The position numbers and the translations under genes are program-made. Positions 9,877 through 19,215 of a DNA stretch of 64,000 nucleotides are shown piece by piece. The number at the start of each line of letters is the position of its first letter. The first letter of the stretch is position 1. The stretch is from an uncultured Bacteroidota bacterium (GTDB taxonomy: Bacteria > Bacteroidota > Bacteroidia > Flavobacteriales > Flavobacteriaceae), in assembly GCA_902598305.1 (NCBI GenBank), contig CACKBL010000003.1, positions 1 to 64,000 on the forward strand. The letters run 5' to 3'. The notes beneath the pieces were generated by a model. That model ran no database searches. It saw nothing but the letters and a program-made list of their open reading frames with translations, and was not told the DNA's origin.

Positions 9877-10583
9877 TGAGAAAAATAGCAATTATTCCTG
9901 CCAGAGGTGGAAGCAAAAGGATTCCTAATAAAAACATAAAAGATTTCTTTGGAAAACCTATTATATCATATGCAATTGAAACCGCTATAAAATCTAATTT
10001 GTTTGATGAAATAATGGTTTCAACTGACTCTGAAGAGATAAAAAAAATATCTATTTTAAGTGGTGCTAGTGTTCCATTCATGAGGTCGAAAATAAACTCA
10101 ACAGATAATTCAACTATATACGATGTAATAGTTGAGGTAGTTAAAGAATATTCTAAAAAGAATATAAATTTTGATTATGGATGTTGTATTTTTCCAATTT
10201 CTCCCCTAATTAATAGCGAAATATTAAACAAATGCTATAAAATCTTAACCAATGGTAAATATCACTCAGTTCTTCCTTTGTCACACTCTGATCAGCCAAT
10301 CGAAAGAGCTCTAAAATTGGATAAAAGCAATCGCTTAAAATTTGACAACTCGGAAGTCTTCAGAAAAATGGGACAAGATTTTGAGCCATCTTATTTTGAT
10401 ACGGGACAGTTTTGTTGGTTTAATTTTAATCAAACAATAAGTGCTGGCTCACTAATTTCGTCAAATTCTACAGGAATAATTTTAAATCGATTTGAATATC
10501 AGGATGTGAACACCTTGGATGAATGGGAAATGCTCAAAATGAAGTATAATCATATGTTAAATAAAAATGATAAAGAGGCCTAA
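9873..10583 (+). CDS. pseF: Pseudaminic acid cytidylyltransferase
   Basis: IAIIPARGGSKRIPNKNIKDFFGKPIISYAI; MVSTDSEEI; follows PseB/PseC. Confidence 0.88.
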   Translation: MMRKIAIIPARGGSKRIPNKNIKDFFGKPIISYAIETAIKSNLFDEIMVSTDSEEIKKISILSGASVPFMRSKINSTDNSTIYDVIVEVVKEYSKKNINFDYGCCIFPISPLINSEILNKCYKILTNGKYHSVLPLSHSDQPIERALKLDKSNRLKFDNSEVFRKMGQDFEPSYFDTGQFCWFNFNQTISAGSLISSNSTGIILNRFEYQDVNTLDEWEMLKMKYNHMLNKNDKEA

Positions 10584-11547
10584 AACTAAAATACAAGACT
10601 CTTCTCCTATGTATGGATTTGATCCTAAAATTGGCTTCTGGGGTCTTAAAAACCTTAACCATAAAGCATATTTTGATTATGAGATAGAGAATCCAATAGA
10701 TGTATATCATAATAATGAGGGATTAAGAGAAGATGATTTTAAAGAATCAAATAAAGGGTCTATAATTTGTTGTGGAGGATCTCATACATGGGGAGCTGGA
10801 ATTGAACAAAATAAAAGATATTCGGATTTACTAAAATTTAAACAACCATTTGATGTAGTAAACATGGGACATTGCAGTTTGGGTTTAGACCAAGTTATTC
10901 TCTCTATAATTGGAAAAACCGAAATGTATAAACCTAGAATAATTATTATAGAACAATATACATGGGCCTTACACAGAGTGATTACAAAATATGTTTCTGG
11001 TTACATAAGACCAAATTTTTATTTTGATAAAAATGGTGATTTTAAATTAAATAAGATTCCATTTTATTTGAAGTACAAAGTATTGAGAAAGGTAGTAGGA
11101 GATTACTACAATTTTAAAAAAGAGATGCAAGAATTTCGTTCAGGAATTGATTTGAAAGAAAATTACAATTTAAAAGAAGATCCGATTTTTTTGAGTTGGA
11201 AAAATAGTTCTTATAGAGAAATGTATCGAATTGTAGATAGTCTTATAGAGACAATAAACTCTTATTGTAATCAAAAAAACATAAAACTTATATTTTGTTT
11301 AGGCCCTTTAAAAAACCAACTAGATTTTAAAAAAAAATCTGATTTAATTGATTACGATTTACCTCACAAGAAATTTATTTCCATTTTAAAAAAACACAGA
11401 ATAACTTTTCTTGATACTACAATAAAGATGAAAAAAGCGCACAAAAAAAAGAGAGTAATTTTTAAAGATGGCCATTTAAATGAACACGGACATAAATATA
11501 TGTCAGACCTTCTTCTTGAAAAAATTAAAAGTTTAGAATGGATATAA
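10567..11547 (+). CDS. SGNH/GDSL-like hydrolase
   Basis: CGGSHTWGAGIE near the N-terminus and DGHLNEHGHKYMSDLL (Asp-His) near the C-terminus. Confidence 0.6.
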   Translation: MIKRPKTKIQDSSPMYGFDPKIGFWGLKNLNHKAYFDYEIENPIDVYHNNEGLREDDFKESNKGSIICCGGSHTWGAGIEQNKRYSDLLKFKQPFDVVNMGHCSLGLDQVILSIIGKTEMYKPRIIIIEQYTWALHRVITKYVSGYIRPNFYFDKNGDFKLNKIPFYLKYKVLRKVVGDYYNFKKEMQEFRSGIDLKENYNLKEDPIFLSWKNSSYREMYRIVDSLIETINSYCNQKNIKLIFCLGPLKNQLDFKKKSDLIDYDLPHKKFISILKKHRITFLDTTIKMKKAHKKKRVIFKDGHLNEHGHKYMSDLLLEKIKSLEWI

Positions 11548-11738
11548 CACAGCTAATCAAAAAAGTCACAAAAGAAATCGTAAAATTTAGTATGAGCAAG
11601 AAAAATTATAGAAGCAAAATGCTATATCTAATTAAAGGGTTCTTTTATCTGTTACCATTGATTTTGGAAGAAAACAAAAAAGGTAAAGCTAATACGGATG
11701 ACGAATTGCTTGGCGATGACATATATCCTTTATTTTAA
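11538..11738 (+). CDS. Small 66-aa protein of unknown function (possible DUF5989/SxtK-like)
   Basis: Overlaps both neighbours in operon style; hydrophobic stretch YLIKGFFYLLPLIL; C-terminus DDIYPLF loosely resembles the DUF5989 end. Confidence 0.45.
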   Translation: MDITQLIKKVTKEIVKFSMSKKNYRSKMLYLIKGFFYLLPLILEENKKGKANTDDELLGDDIYPLF

Positions 11739-11740
11739 TA

Positions 11741-13735
11741 ATGAAAGATTTTAATCCATCTATATTAATTCTCAGTGATTCAACTAGCTCAACTGTTGGC
11801 CTTGAAAGAAAAATCCACCACATGGTAATAGCAGATAAGAAAATTTGGCCGAAAGATACTACCATTCTAAACTTTTCAATTCCTGGGACGACAAGCGCAG
11901 ATGCATTGGCATATCTAAGATTACTAAAGTCAAAAACAAAAAAATCATTAAAAGCTATTTTTATATACTTAGGTAATTGTGACACTATTTCAACCGAAAA
12001 CCCAAAGGGATATTATAGCTATTATAATCATATAAAACATATCATTAAAAGAAATGTAAATAGTGGGTTCACTAAAAAAAGAATAAAAAATAAAATTCTT
12101 TTTTACCAATGGAATAAAAAAGTTGATTTAGCTATTGAACAACCTGAGACTCCAGAAAACTTTGAAAAAAATTTGAGCAAAATATGTTGTTTAGCTGAAA
12201 AATTTGGGATAGAAATAATAATGGTGAGAAGTGAGGCAAATAAATTTTTCATTCCCGGATTAGGAAAAGGTAATTTCATATTTTACAAATTCTTAGGAAT
12301 AAATGACAAAATTTCAGAAAGTATAGAGTTCCCTGATGAGAGACTTAAAAAAGCTCTTTTTTTTCATGAAAATCAAAATTATAATAAAACTTTAGAACTC
12401 TACAAAGACATTCTAGAAAATCCCCTTGAAGAAAACTTTGGAAGTGAGTTTAACTTAATGATTTTAAACAATTATGCAGTCGCCAAAGCTGAATTTGGAT
12501 ATTTAGATGAGGCTAAACATCTATTGAGAATATACCTGCATGAAAGATTTGCAAGAAAAGAAATAGGATACTTCAATCTGGCACAAATTGAAAAAATAGT
12601 TGGTAACCAAAGTACATACGAGGATTTAATTTTTAGATCTTACGAAAATGATAAATTCTTATACAGAATCAGAAAACCCTATCAAAACATTTTAGATGGT
12701 ATTAGTAAAAAGTTCAAAAACATCATTTATTTAGATATGAAATCTGCAATAAGCCGAACAGATTATTTGGATCACTGTCATCCGCTTCCAGAGGGACAAA
12801 AAAAATTAGCAAAATTGATTGAAGAAGCATACTCAAAAATCGGATTAACCGGTAATGAAAAAGCAACGATTGTTAATGATTTGTATAATCCAGAGCTGGC
12901 TAATGGTAACCAATCTCCTTTCAATTTTTATTTCAAATCAATTTCGGATATTGATGGAAGCAAAATAAGAGAGTTATTTAAAAAATATTTCAATCTTGTT
13001 GAGAAAGAAATTGTTGCGGATTATGATTTAAAAATAAATAATATTCCAAATGAAATTCAGAATGCATGTCAATATTATTTAAAACACCCTTTGTTTACAA
13101 ATTTTGATGATATCAAGGAAATTCAACAATTTGAAGCAAGTGATATTGGTAGGTTCCCAGAAAATTTTATATACCGATTTATTATACCTATTTTAAAAAA
13201 AATTGAAATTCGTCAACCTCAGCTTTTAGAAAAATTTAATAAATCACAAATCTTAGTGCATTCATCGGATTCTTTTAAAAGAATATTAAAAGAACAAACC
13301 GGGGTAAATTTTGACTTGTTAAAAAATATAAGATGTAAAAATTTTGGATTGAATAGAGTAAAGAGAATAATAGCCAAAATCAAGACACTAATTTTAGAAG
13401 ATTTAAATAGAGGTAACCAAATATACACACGTTTAAAAACAACAATGTACTGGTATTTCAGGGAATCATTAAGGTTTGGGAGTCACTCAAGGAATTCAAT
13501 GCTTTATAATAGAGTTCTTTACGAATATGTATGCGAGGCACTTATTATATCTTTTTTTTATAATAAAGAAAATAAATATGGTTTAGAAAATGACTTAGCA
13601 AACCTATATAACAAGGTTCTGAAGATTATTTATACTCATGATTTTTATTGTCAAAAATTCAAAATCTATGATAACACAGAAAAACTTTTAGCTGACTATA
13701 ATAGTAAAATAAAAGATTTAATTAAAAATTTTTAG
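11741..13735 (+). CDS. Large protein with N-terminal SGNH-like domain, TPR-like insertion and unknown C-terminal domain
   Basis: ILILSDSTSSTVGLE (SGNH block I-like), YLGNCD, and DYLDHCHPLPEGQKKLAKLI (catalytic D..H block). Confidence 0.5.
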   Translation: MKDFNPSILILSDSTSSTVGLERKIHHMVIADKKIWPKDTTILNFSIPGTTSADALAYLRLLKSKTKKSLKAIFIYLGNCDTISTENPKGYYSYYNHIKHIIKRNVNSGFTKKRIKNKILFYQWNKKVDLAIEQPETPENFEKNLSKICCLAEKFGIEIIMVRSEANKFFIPGLGKGNFIFYKFLGINDKISESIEFPDERLKKALFFHENQNYNKTLELYKDILENPLEENFGSEFNLMILNNYAVAKAEFGYLDEAKHLLRIYLHERFARKEIGYFNLAQIEKIVGNQSTYEDLIFRSYENDKFLYRIRKPYQNILDGISKKFKNIIYLDMKSAISRTDYLDHCHPLPEGQKKLAKLIEEAYSKIGLTGNEKATIVNDLYNPELANGNQSPFNFYFKSISDIDGSKIRELFKKYFNLVEKEIVADYDLKINNIPNEIQNACQYYLKHPLFTNFDDIKEIQQFEASDIGRFPENFIYRFIIPILKKIEIRQPQLLEKFNKSQILVHSSDSFKRILKEQTGVNFDLLKNIRCKNFGLNRVKRIIAKIKTLILEDLNRGNQIYTRLKTTMYWYFRESLRFGSHSRNSMLYNRVLYEYVCEALIISFFYNKENKYGLENDLANLYNKVLKIIYTHDFYCQKFKIYDNTEKLLADYNSKIKDLIKNF

Positions 13736-13738
13736 TTT

Positions 13739-15571
13739 ATGTATATCCTAGGAATTTCTGCTTTTTATCACGATAGTTCAGCTTGCTTGGTTAAGGATGG
13801 TCAAATATTATTTGCAATTCAAGAAGAAAGATTTACCAGAATAAAGCATGATCAGTCGTTCCCAATGAATGCAATTAAAGCTTGTTTAAATGGGGCAAAT
13901 ATATCAATTGGTGATATTGATTGTATAACATACTACGAAGACCCTAAAAAAAAATTTTCTAGGTTAATAAAAACTTATATATCAGAAATACCTAAAGGAT
14001 ATAAGTCTTTTCTCCGAGCGATGAGGTTATGGATAAATGGTAAATTATGGATAAAAAAAATTATTAGGAAAAGGCTAGGTTTCAAAGGGGAAATAATTTT
14101 TGTTAATCACCATAAATCACACGCAGCAAGCGCATTTTACCCTTCACCCTTCAAATCATCTGCAATATTAGTAATGGATGGTGTTGGTGAATACGATACG
14201 ACGTCTCTGTGGGTTGGTAAATCAAATAAAATTAAAAAACTGGATTCTATTAAATTTCCTCATTCATTGGGATTACTATATTCAGCTTTCACTTATTATA
14301 CCGGATTTAAAGTAAATTCTGGTGAATATAAATTGATGGGACTTGCACCTTATGGTAAACCAATTTATAAAGAATTGATTCTAGATAATCTGATAGATTT
14401 AAAAGAAGATGGATCATTTAAATTAAACATGAAATACTTTAATTATGCATCTGGATTTACAATGACAAATAAAAATTTTAGTGAACTTTTTGGACGTAAA
14501 CCAAGAGAACCTGAGTCAAAAATAACAAAATTGGATATGGATATCGCTGCTTCTATTCAAAAAGTAACCGAAGATATTATTTTAAAATTAGTCAAACATT
14601 TAAAGAAAATTACGGAAGAAGATAACCTTTGTCTGGCCGGAGGGGTTGCTCTTAATTGTGTTGCTAACGGCAAAATACTTAAATCTCAAATTTTTAAAAA
14701 AATATGGATACAGCCAGCTTCAGGGGATGCTGGGGGATCTATTGGTTCATCTCTATATTACTGGTATGATACTCTCAATAATGATTTGAAGTATGTGGAG
14801 AATTCAGATTCGCAAGGTGGATCTTTATTGGGAGCTGAATATTCAAATCATGAAATAAAGGAGTATATTGAAAAGAACGATATCAAGTATAATTTTTTAA
14901 AGCCTAAAGAATTAACCAAAAAAGTTGCTAACCTACTAAATCAGGGTAACGTAATTGGTTGGTTTAATGGCAGGATGGAATTTGGCCCTAGAGCACTTGG
15001 TTCGAGAAGTATCTTGGGTGACCCAAGGTCAAAAACAATGCAATCACAAATGAATTTAAAAATTAAATATAGGGAGAGCTTTCGCCCTTTTGCTCCAATT
15101 GTGATTAAAGATAAATTATTTGAATGGTTTGATTTTGGAGAATATAAATTAGACAATTCTTTTCAATCACCTTATATGCTATTGGTTGGTAACGTAACTT
15201 CATCCAAAAAATTAAATGAAGATAATAAAAGATATGCCGGTTTAGAAAAATTAAAAAATATTAAATCTGATATACCAGCTGTTACTCATGTTGATGGTTC
15301 AGCAAGGATACAGTCGGTTGACCAAAACACTAATAGACCCATTTATGATTTGTTAATCGATTTTTACAAATTAACAGGCTGCCCCGTATTAATAAATACA
15401 TCCTTCAATGTTAGAGGTGAACCTATAGTGGAAAGCCCTGCAGATGCATACAGATGTTTTATGAGAACGGAAATGGACTATTTGGTTTTAGGTGATTTCC
15501 TCATCAGCAAGAACAATCAACCAAATTATATTGAATCGAAAGATTGGATGAAAGAATTTAAACTTGATTAG
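13739..15571 (+). CDS. Carbamoyltransferase, NodU/CmcH family
   Basis: MYILGISAFYHDSSACLVKDGQILFAIQEERFTRIKHD; NHHKSHAASAFYPSPF; GRMEFGPRALGSRSILGDPR; C-terminal INTSFNVRGEPIVESPADA. Confidence 0.93.
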   Translation: MYILGISAFYHDSSACLVKDGQILFAIQEERFTRIKHDQSFPMNAIKACLNGANISIGDIDCITYYEDPKKKFSRLIKTYISEIPKGYKSFLRAMRLWINGKLWIKKIIRKRLGFKGEIIFVNHHKSHAASAFYPSPFKSSAILVMDGVGEYDTTSLWVGKSNKIKKLDSIKFPHSLGLLYSAFTYYTGFKVNSGEYKLMGLAPYGKPIYKELILDNLIDLKEDGSFKLNMKYFNYASGFTMTNKNFSELFGRKPREPESKITKLDMDIAASIQKVTEDIILKLVKHLKKITEEDNLCLAGGVALNCVANGKILKSQIFKKIWIQPASGDAGGSIGSSLYYWYDTLNNDLKYVENSDSQGGSLLGAEYSNHEIKEYIEKNDIKYNFLKPKELTKKVANLLNQGNVIGWFNGRMEFGPRALGSRSILGDPRSKTMQSQMNLKIKYRESFRPFAPIVIKDKLFEWFDFGEYKLDNSFQSPYMLLVGNVTSSKKLNEDNKRYAGLEKLKNIKSDIPAVTHVDGSARIQSVDQNTNRPIYDLLIDFYKLTGCPVLINTSFNVRGEPIVESPADAYRCFMRTEMDYLVLGDFLISKNNQPNYIESKDWMKEFKLD

Positions 15572-15727
15572 ATGAAAAACTTATTTTTAAATATAATTTT
15601 CACTTTTATATATTTTTTTATTTTTTCCCCTTTAGGTTTTTTATTAAAAATCCTTGGTAAGGATATTTTAGACAAAAACATAGATAAAAGTCAAGATTCT
15701 TATTGGAAATATAAGAAGGATGAATAA
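15572..15727 (+). CDS. SxtJ-like small membrane protein (51 aa), not in the supplied ORF track
   Basis: Manual translation: MKNLFLNIIFTFIYFFIFSPLGFLLKILGKDILDKNIDKSQDSYWKYKKDE*. Start overlaps the upstream stop (TAGATG). Motif P-L-G-x-L-L-x-x-x-G-K-D...SYW is that of SxtJ-type proteins next to carbamoyltransferases. Confidence 0.75.
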   Translation: MKNLFLNIIFTFIYFFIFSPLGFLLKILGKDILDKNIDKSQDSYWKYKKDE

Positions 15728-15749
15728 AAAGATTATATAAAATAATTCA

Positions 15750-16307
15750 GTGATGAGTAGAATAAAAATTCTCAAGAAAAATAATTATTCGACAAATGAA
15801 ATTTCAGTTTGTTGTTTGAGGTACGAAGATATTATGCCTATAAGGGATTGGAGAAACTCTCAGATTAAATTTTTAAGACAAACAAAAAATATAACAAAAA
15901 TTGAGCAAGAAAATTACTATAAAAACGTAGTAACAAAAGAACATTCTAAAGTAAATCCGGATCAGATACTTTTTTCAATCTTAAAAAAGAGTGTTTGCAT
16001 TGGATATGGAGGTCTTGTTCATATAGATTGGGATAATAAAAATTCTGAAATATCTTTTCTTTTAAAACCCGAATTATATGGCAACAAAGACTCATATTCT
16101 AAGTATTTTTGTGAGTTTTTGAATCTTATAGAAAAAATTTCAAAAGAAATTGGATTACATAAAATCTACACATTTGGATTTGATATTGAGGAGTTTCGAT
16201 TTTCACCTCTTAAAAAAAAGAATTTTCTTTTAGAAGTAAAACTAAAAAAACACGTATTAATTGAAAAGAAATTAAAAGACATTTTAGTTTATTCTAAAAT
16301 TTTATAA
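15750..16307 (+). CDS. GNAT-family acetyltransferase-like protein
   Basis: RDWRNSQIKFLRQT and CIGYGGLVHIDWDNKNSEISFLL resemble GNAT/PseH-like proteins. Confidence 0.55.
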   Translation: MMSRIKILKKNNYSTNEISVCCLRYEDIMPIRDWRNSQIKFLRQTKNITKIEQENYYKNVVTKEHSKVNPDQILFSILKKSVCIGYGGLVHIDWDNKNSEISFLLKPELYGNKDSYSKYFCEFLNLIEKISKEIGLHKIYTFGFDIEEFRFSPLKKKNFLLEVKLKKHVLIEKKLKDILVYSKIL

Positions 16308-16308
16308 T

Positions 16309-16836
16309 ATGGAAATTAGATTGAAAGAGATAAATTATTCGGCTGCTTCATATATTTCTAAATGGAAATTAGACTCCTTCCTTTCAAAAAAATTGATGAA
16401 AAAAAAAGAAAAAATAAACCTCAAAGAAGCAGAAAAGTGGATTGATATAAATAGTAGTGATAAAAATCAAGTCTTAAGAGGTATTTTTTTGATTAAAGAA
16501 AACAAAAAGATTTTGATAGGATTGGCAAGACTAATGTTTATTGATTATAAGTCAAAAGTTGCAGAATTAGGAATTTATATCGGAGAAAAAAAATACATTG
16601 GATTGGGTTTGGGCACAAAGGCAATAAAATTATTGATTATTAAAGCCTTTTTAAAGTTGAAACTTAGAAAAATATTTCTTAGAGTAAATAAAAAAAATCG
16701 TGCTGCAATTAAATTATACGAGAAAATGAATTTCAAGATAGAGGGGATTATGTTCCAAAACTATTATAACAGAGAAAAAAATTTTTTTGAGGATGTAATC
16801 TATATGTCACTTTTTAATGAAAAATTATTTAAATGA
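16309..16836 (+). CDS. GNAT N-acetyltransferase (PseH/RimJ-like)
   Basis: IGLARLMFIDYKSKVAELGIYIGEKKYIGLGLGTKAIKLLI; LRVNKKNRAAIKLYEKMNFKIEG. Confidence 0.8.
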   Translation: MEIRLKEINYSAASYISKWKLDSFLSKKLMKKKEKINLKEAEKWIDINSSDKNQVLRGIFLIKENKKILIGLARLMFIDYKSKVAELGIYIGEKKYIGLGLGTKAIKLLIIKAFLKLKLRKIFLRVNKKNRAAIKLYEKMNFKIEGIMFQNYYNREKNFFEDVIYMSLFNEKLFK

Positions 16837-17510
16837 GGTGTTCGATTATGCAACCTACTTATTTACCATGGATAGGATATTTTAATTTAATCAAAAATGC
16901 AGAAATTTTTGTTGTTTATGATTCTGCTCAATTTTCAAAACAGTCCTGGCAGCAAAGGAATAAACTTAGATCTAAAGATTCAGAATTAATTTTAACTATA
17001 CCTGTGATTAAAAATTCAATAAACACAAAAATAAATGAGATATTAATTAGCGATGAAAAAAGAGTCTTGAAAAAACATTTAAAGACAATAAAACTGAATT
17101 ATTCGAAATCAAATAATTTTGACAAATATATAAGTGAAATTGAGAATATATATGATCGAAGTTATGGCAAACTTGTTGAATTAAATCTTGAAATAATTAG
17201 ATTTGGTTGTAAAGTTTTTGACATAAAAACTAAAATTGTTCTATCATCAAATATCGAATACGAAGGTTTTAAAAATGATGCATTAATAAGTATGTGCAAA
17301 CAATTAAATATTGATACTTACATTTCCCCTGAAGGAGCCAAAGGGTATATTGACACAAAATTATTTGAAAAGAATAATATAAATTTAGAATTTCAGAAAT
17401 ATAATCATCCAGTATATAATCAATTAGATTACAACGATTTTATAAGTCATTTATCGTTTATTGACTTTTTGTTTAATAATAAAACTAAAAATTTTAAAAA
17501 ATGGATTTAA
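16833..17510 (+). CDS. WbqC family protein
   Basis: MQPTYLPWIGYFNLIKNAEIFVVYDSAQFSKQSWQQRNKLRS. Confidence 0.88.
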   Translation: MRCSIMQPTYLPWIGYFNLIKNAEIFVVYDSAQFSKQSWQQRNKLRSKDSELILTIPVIKNSINTKINEILISDEKRVLKKHLKTIKLNYSKSNNFDKYISEIENIYDRSYGKLVELNLEIIRFGCKVFDIKTKIVLSSNIEYEGFKNDALISMCKQLNIDTYISPEGAKGYIDTKLFEKNNINLEFQKYNHPVYNQLDYNDFISHLSFIDFLFNNKTKNFKKWI

Positions 17511-18319
17511 TAAATAAATTTAATGAAGATGGGTACATCGTAATACCAAATTTAATTTCAGAACATGAAATTAAAAATTATAAAAAAATGTTAGAGTCAT
17601 ATCATAAGAAATATTCTCCTCACTATCCTCACGGATTTAAAAAGACCTCTCATGGGTTAAATGATAAAACCAATGAAAAAGTAGTTTATAATCTACATAA
17701 TAAAGATTTAAAATGGTACGACTTAATAGCACATCCTAAAATTTTACCCATATTGGATGTGATTTTAAAAGAAGGATCATATAAGAATTCCGAGTTGTAT
17801 TATATGAATAATAATTCAGCTAGAAACCCACTTCTTAATAACCCTGGTCAACAACTTCACTCAGATAGTAGACTACCAGGTATTAACTATTGTTTAGTTG
17901 CAAATGTAATTTGGATGATAGACGACTTTACAGATACTAACGGAGCAACTAGAGTAGTTCCAAAGAGTCATAAGATAAGGGAATTTGCAAAAGACGGAGA
18001 AAGTCATAAAGATGAGATACTTATCACTGGAAAAAGGGGAAGTGCTCTTATTTTTAATGCAAACTTATGGCATGGGGGCGGACCAAATCATGATGGAACA
18101 AGCAGATGGGCTTATGCACTTGGATACGCTAGATGGTTTATCAAACCAAGTTTCGATTATATGCGTAACACCCCATCGGAAATTTATAACGCTTTAGATG
18201 ATAATCAAAAAAAATTAATGGGATTTTATAATGTCCCACCCAAAGACGAATTTACTCGTCTGAGAAGAATTTCTCAAATCCCTGAAGTACCTTTTGATTA
18301 TAATTTACCAAATTTTTAA
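17501..18319 (+). CDS. Phytanoyl-CoA dioxygenase (PhyH) family Fe(II)/2OG oxygenase
   Basis: QQLHSDSRLPG (HxD), NGATRVVPKSHK, LIFNANLWHGGGPNHDGTSRWA (distal His/Arg). Confidence 0.85.
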   Translation: MDLINKFNEDGYIVIPNLISEHEIKNYKKMLESYHKKYSPHYPHGFKKTSHGLNDKTNEKVVYNLHNKDLKWYDLIAHPKILPILDVILKEGSYKNSELYYMNNNSARNPLLNNPGQQLHSDSRLPGINYCLVANVIWMIDDFTDTNGATRVVPKSHKIREFAKDGESHKDEILITGKRGSALIFNANLWHGGGPNHDGTSRWAYALGYARWFIKPSFDYMRNTPSEIYNALDDNQKKLMGFYNVPPKDEFTRLRRISQIPEVPFDYNLPNF

Positions 18320-18321
18320 AA

Positions 18322-19215
18322 ATGATGAAAAAAGTAATAAAGGATAAACAATACGATTTTTTAAGACTGGATCCAATCCCAACGAAAAAAGATGTTGATG
18401 AATATTATAAAAAGGAATTTTATGCTGCAAACTCAAATTTCTTCAATAATTCTTCTCTAGAGGTACAAAAGAAGCAATCAGATTTCTTTAATTCAAGATG
18501 GGAGAATATTTACGATTACTGTAAAAAAAAATTTAATGGTGATATAAAAGGGAAAAAAATTTTTGATATAGGTTTTGGTTTTGCACAATCTCTTTTATAC
18601 TATAGAGATAAAAAAGACTTAAGGGTTTCTGGGATAGAACCCTCAACAGAGGGATTCAATTATGCTAAGTCAAAAGGTATTGAATGCTTCAATCAGGGGA
18701 TAGACGATCTTAAAGAATTTGATGTATCGGCTGACTCTGATATTGTAATGTTGTTAAACGTTTTAGAACATCTTAGAAATCCTGCTTTAACTTTGAATTT
18801 AATCAAAGAAAAACTCTTAAAGAAAAATGGAATCTTGGTTGTAGAAGTACCAAATGACTTTAATCATTTTCAACAGGTGGCTAATAAGGAGTTCAACTTA
18901 GAAGAATGGTGGGTAGTTTCTCCGAATCATATAAATTATTTTTCACCCGAAAGTTTAATGAATCTGATGAGAAGATGTGATTATGAAATTTTTGAATATC
19001 ACACTTCTTTCCCATTAGAAATTTTTCTTCTTTTCGGTGAGAACTATATTAATAATAGGGAGATAGGAACAAAATGTCATGAAAAAAGGGTCAAATTTGA
19101 AAAATTGATGCTAAAACATGGCAAAAAAGATGTATTAAACCAATTATATAAATCTTTGGCATCTATCGGTCTAGGGAGAAGTTTAACAGTTTATGCAACT
19201 CCAAAAAATGTTTGA
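18322..19215 (+). CDS. Class I SAM-dependent methyltransferase
   Basis: GKKIFDIGFGFAQSLLYYR; VMLLNVLEHLRNP; VEVPNDFN; SPNHINYFSPESL. Confidence 0.83.
   Translation: MMKKVIKDKQYDFLRLDPIPTKKDVDEYYKKEFYAANSNFFNNSSLEVQKKQSDFFNSRWENIYDYCKKKFNGDIKGKKIFDIGFGFAQSLLYYRDKKDLRVSGIEPSTEGFNYAKSKGIECFNQGIDDLKEFDVSADSDIVMLLNVLEHLRNPALTLNLIKEKLLKKNGILVVEVPNDFNHFQQVANKEFNLEEWWVVSPNHINYFSPESLMNLMRRCDYEIFEYHTSFPLEIFLLFGENYINNREIGTKCHEKRVKFEKLMLKHGKKDVLNQLYKSLASIGLGRSLTVYATPKNV

Noticed and set aside
17985-18197. Alternative plus-strand ORF inside the PhyH gene
   Set aside because: Lies wholly within a better-supported frame and has no domain signal.
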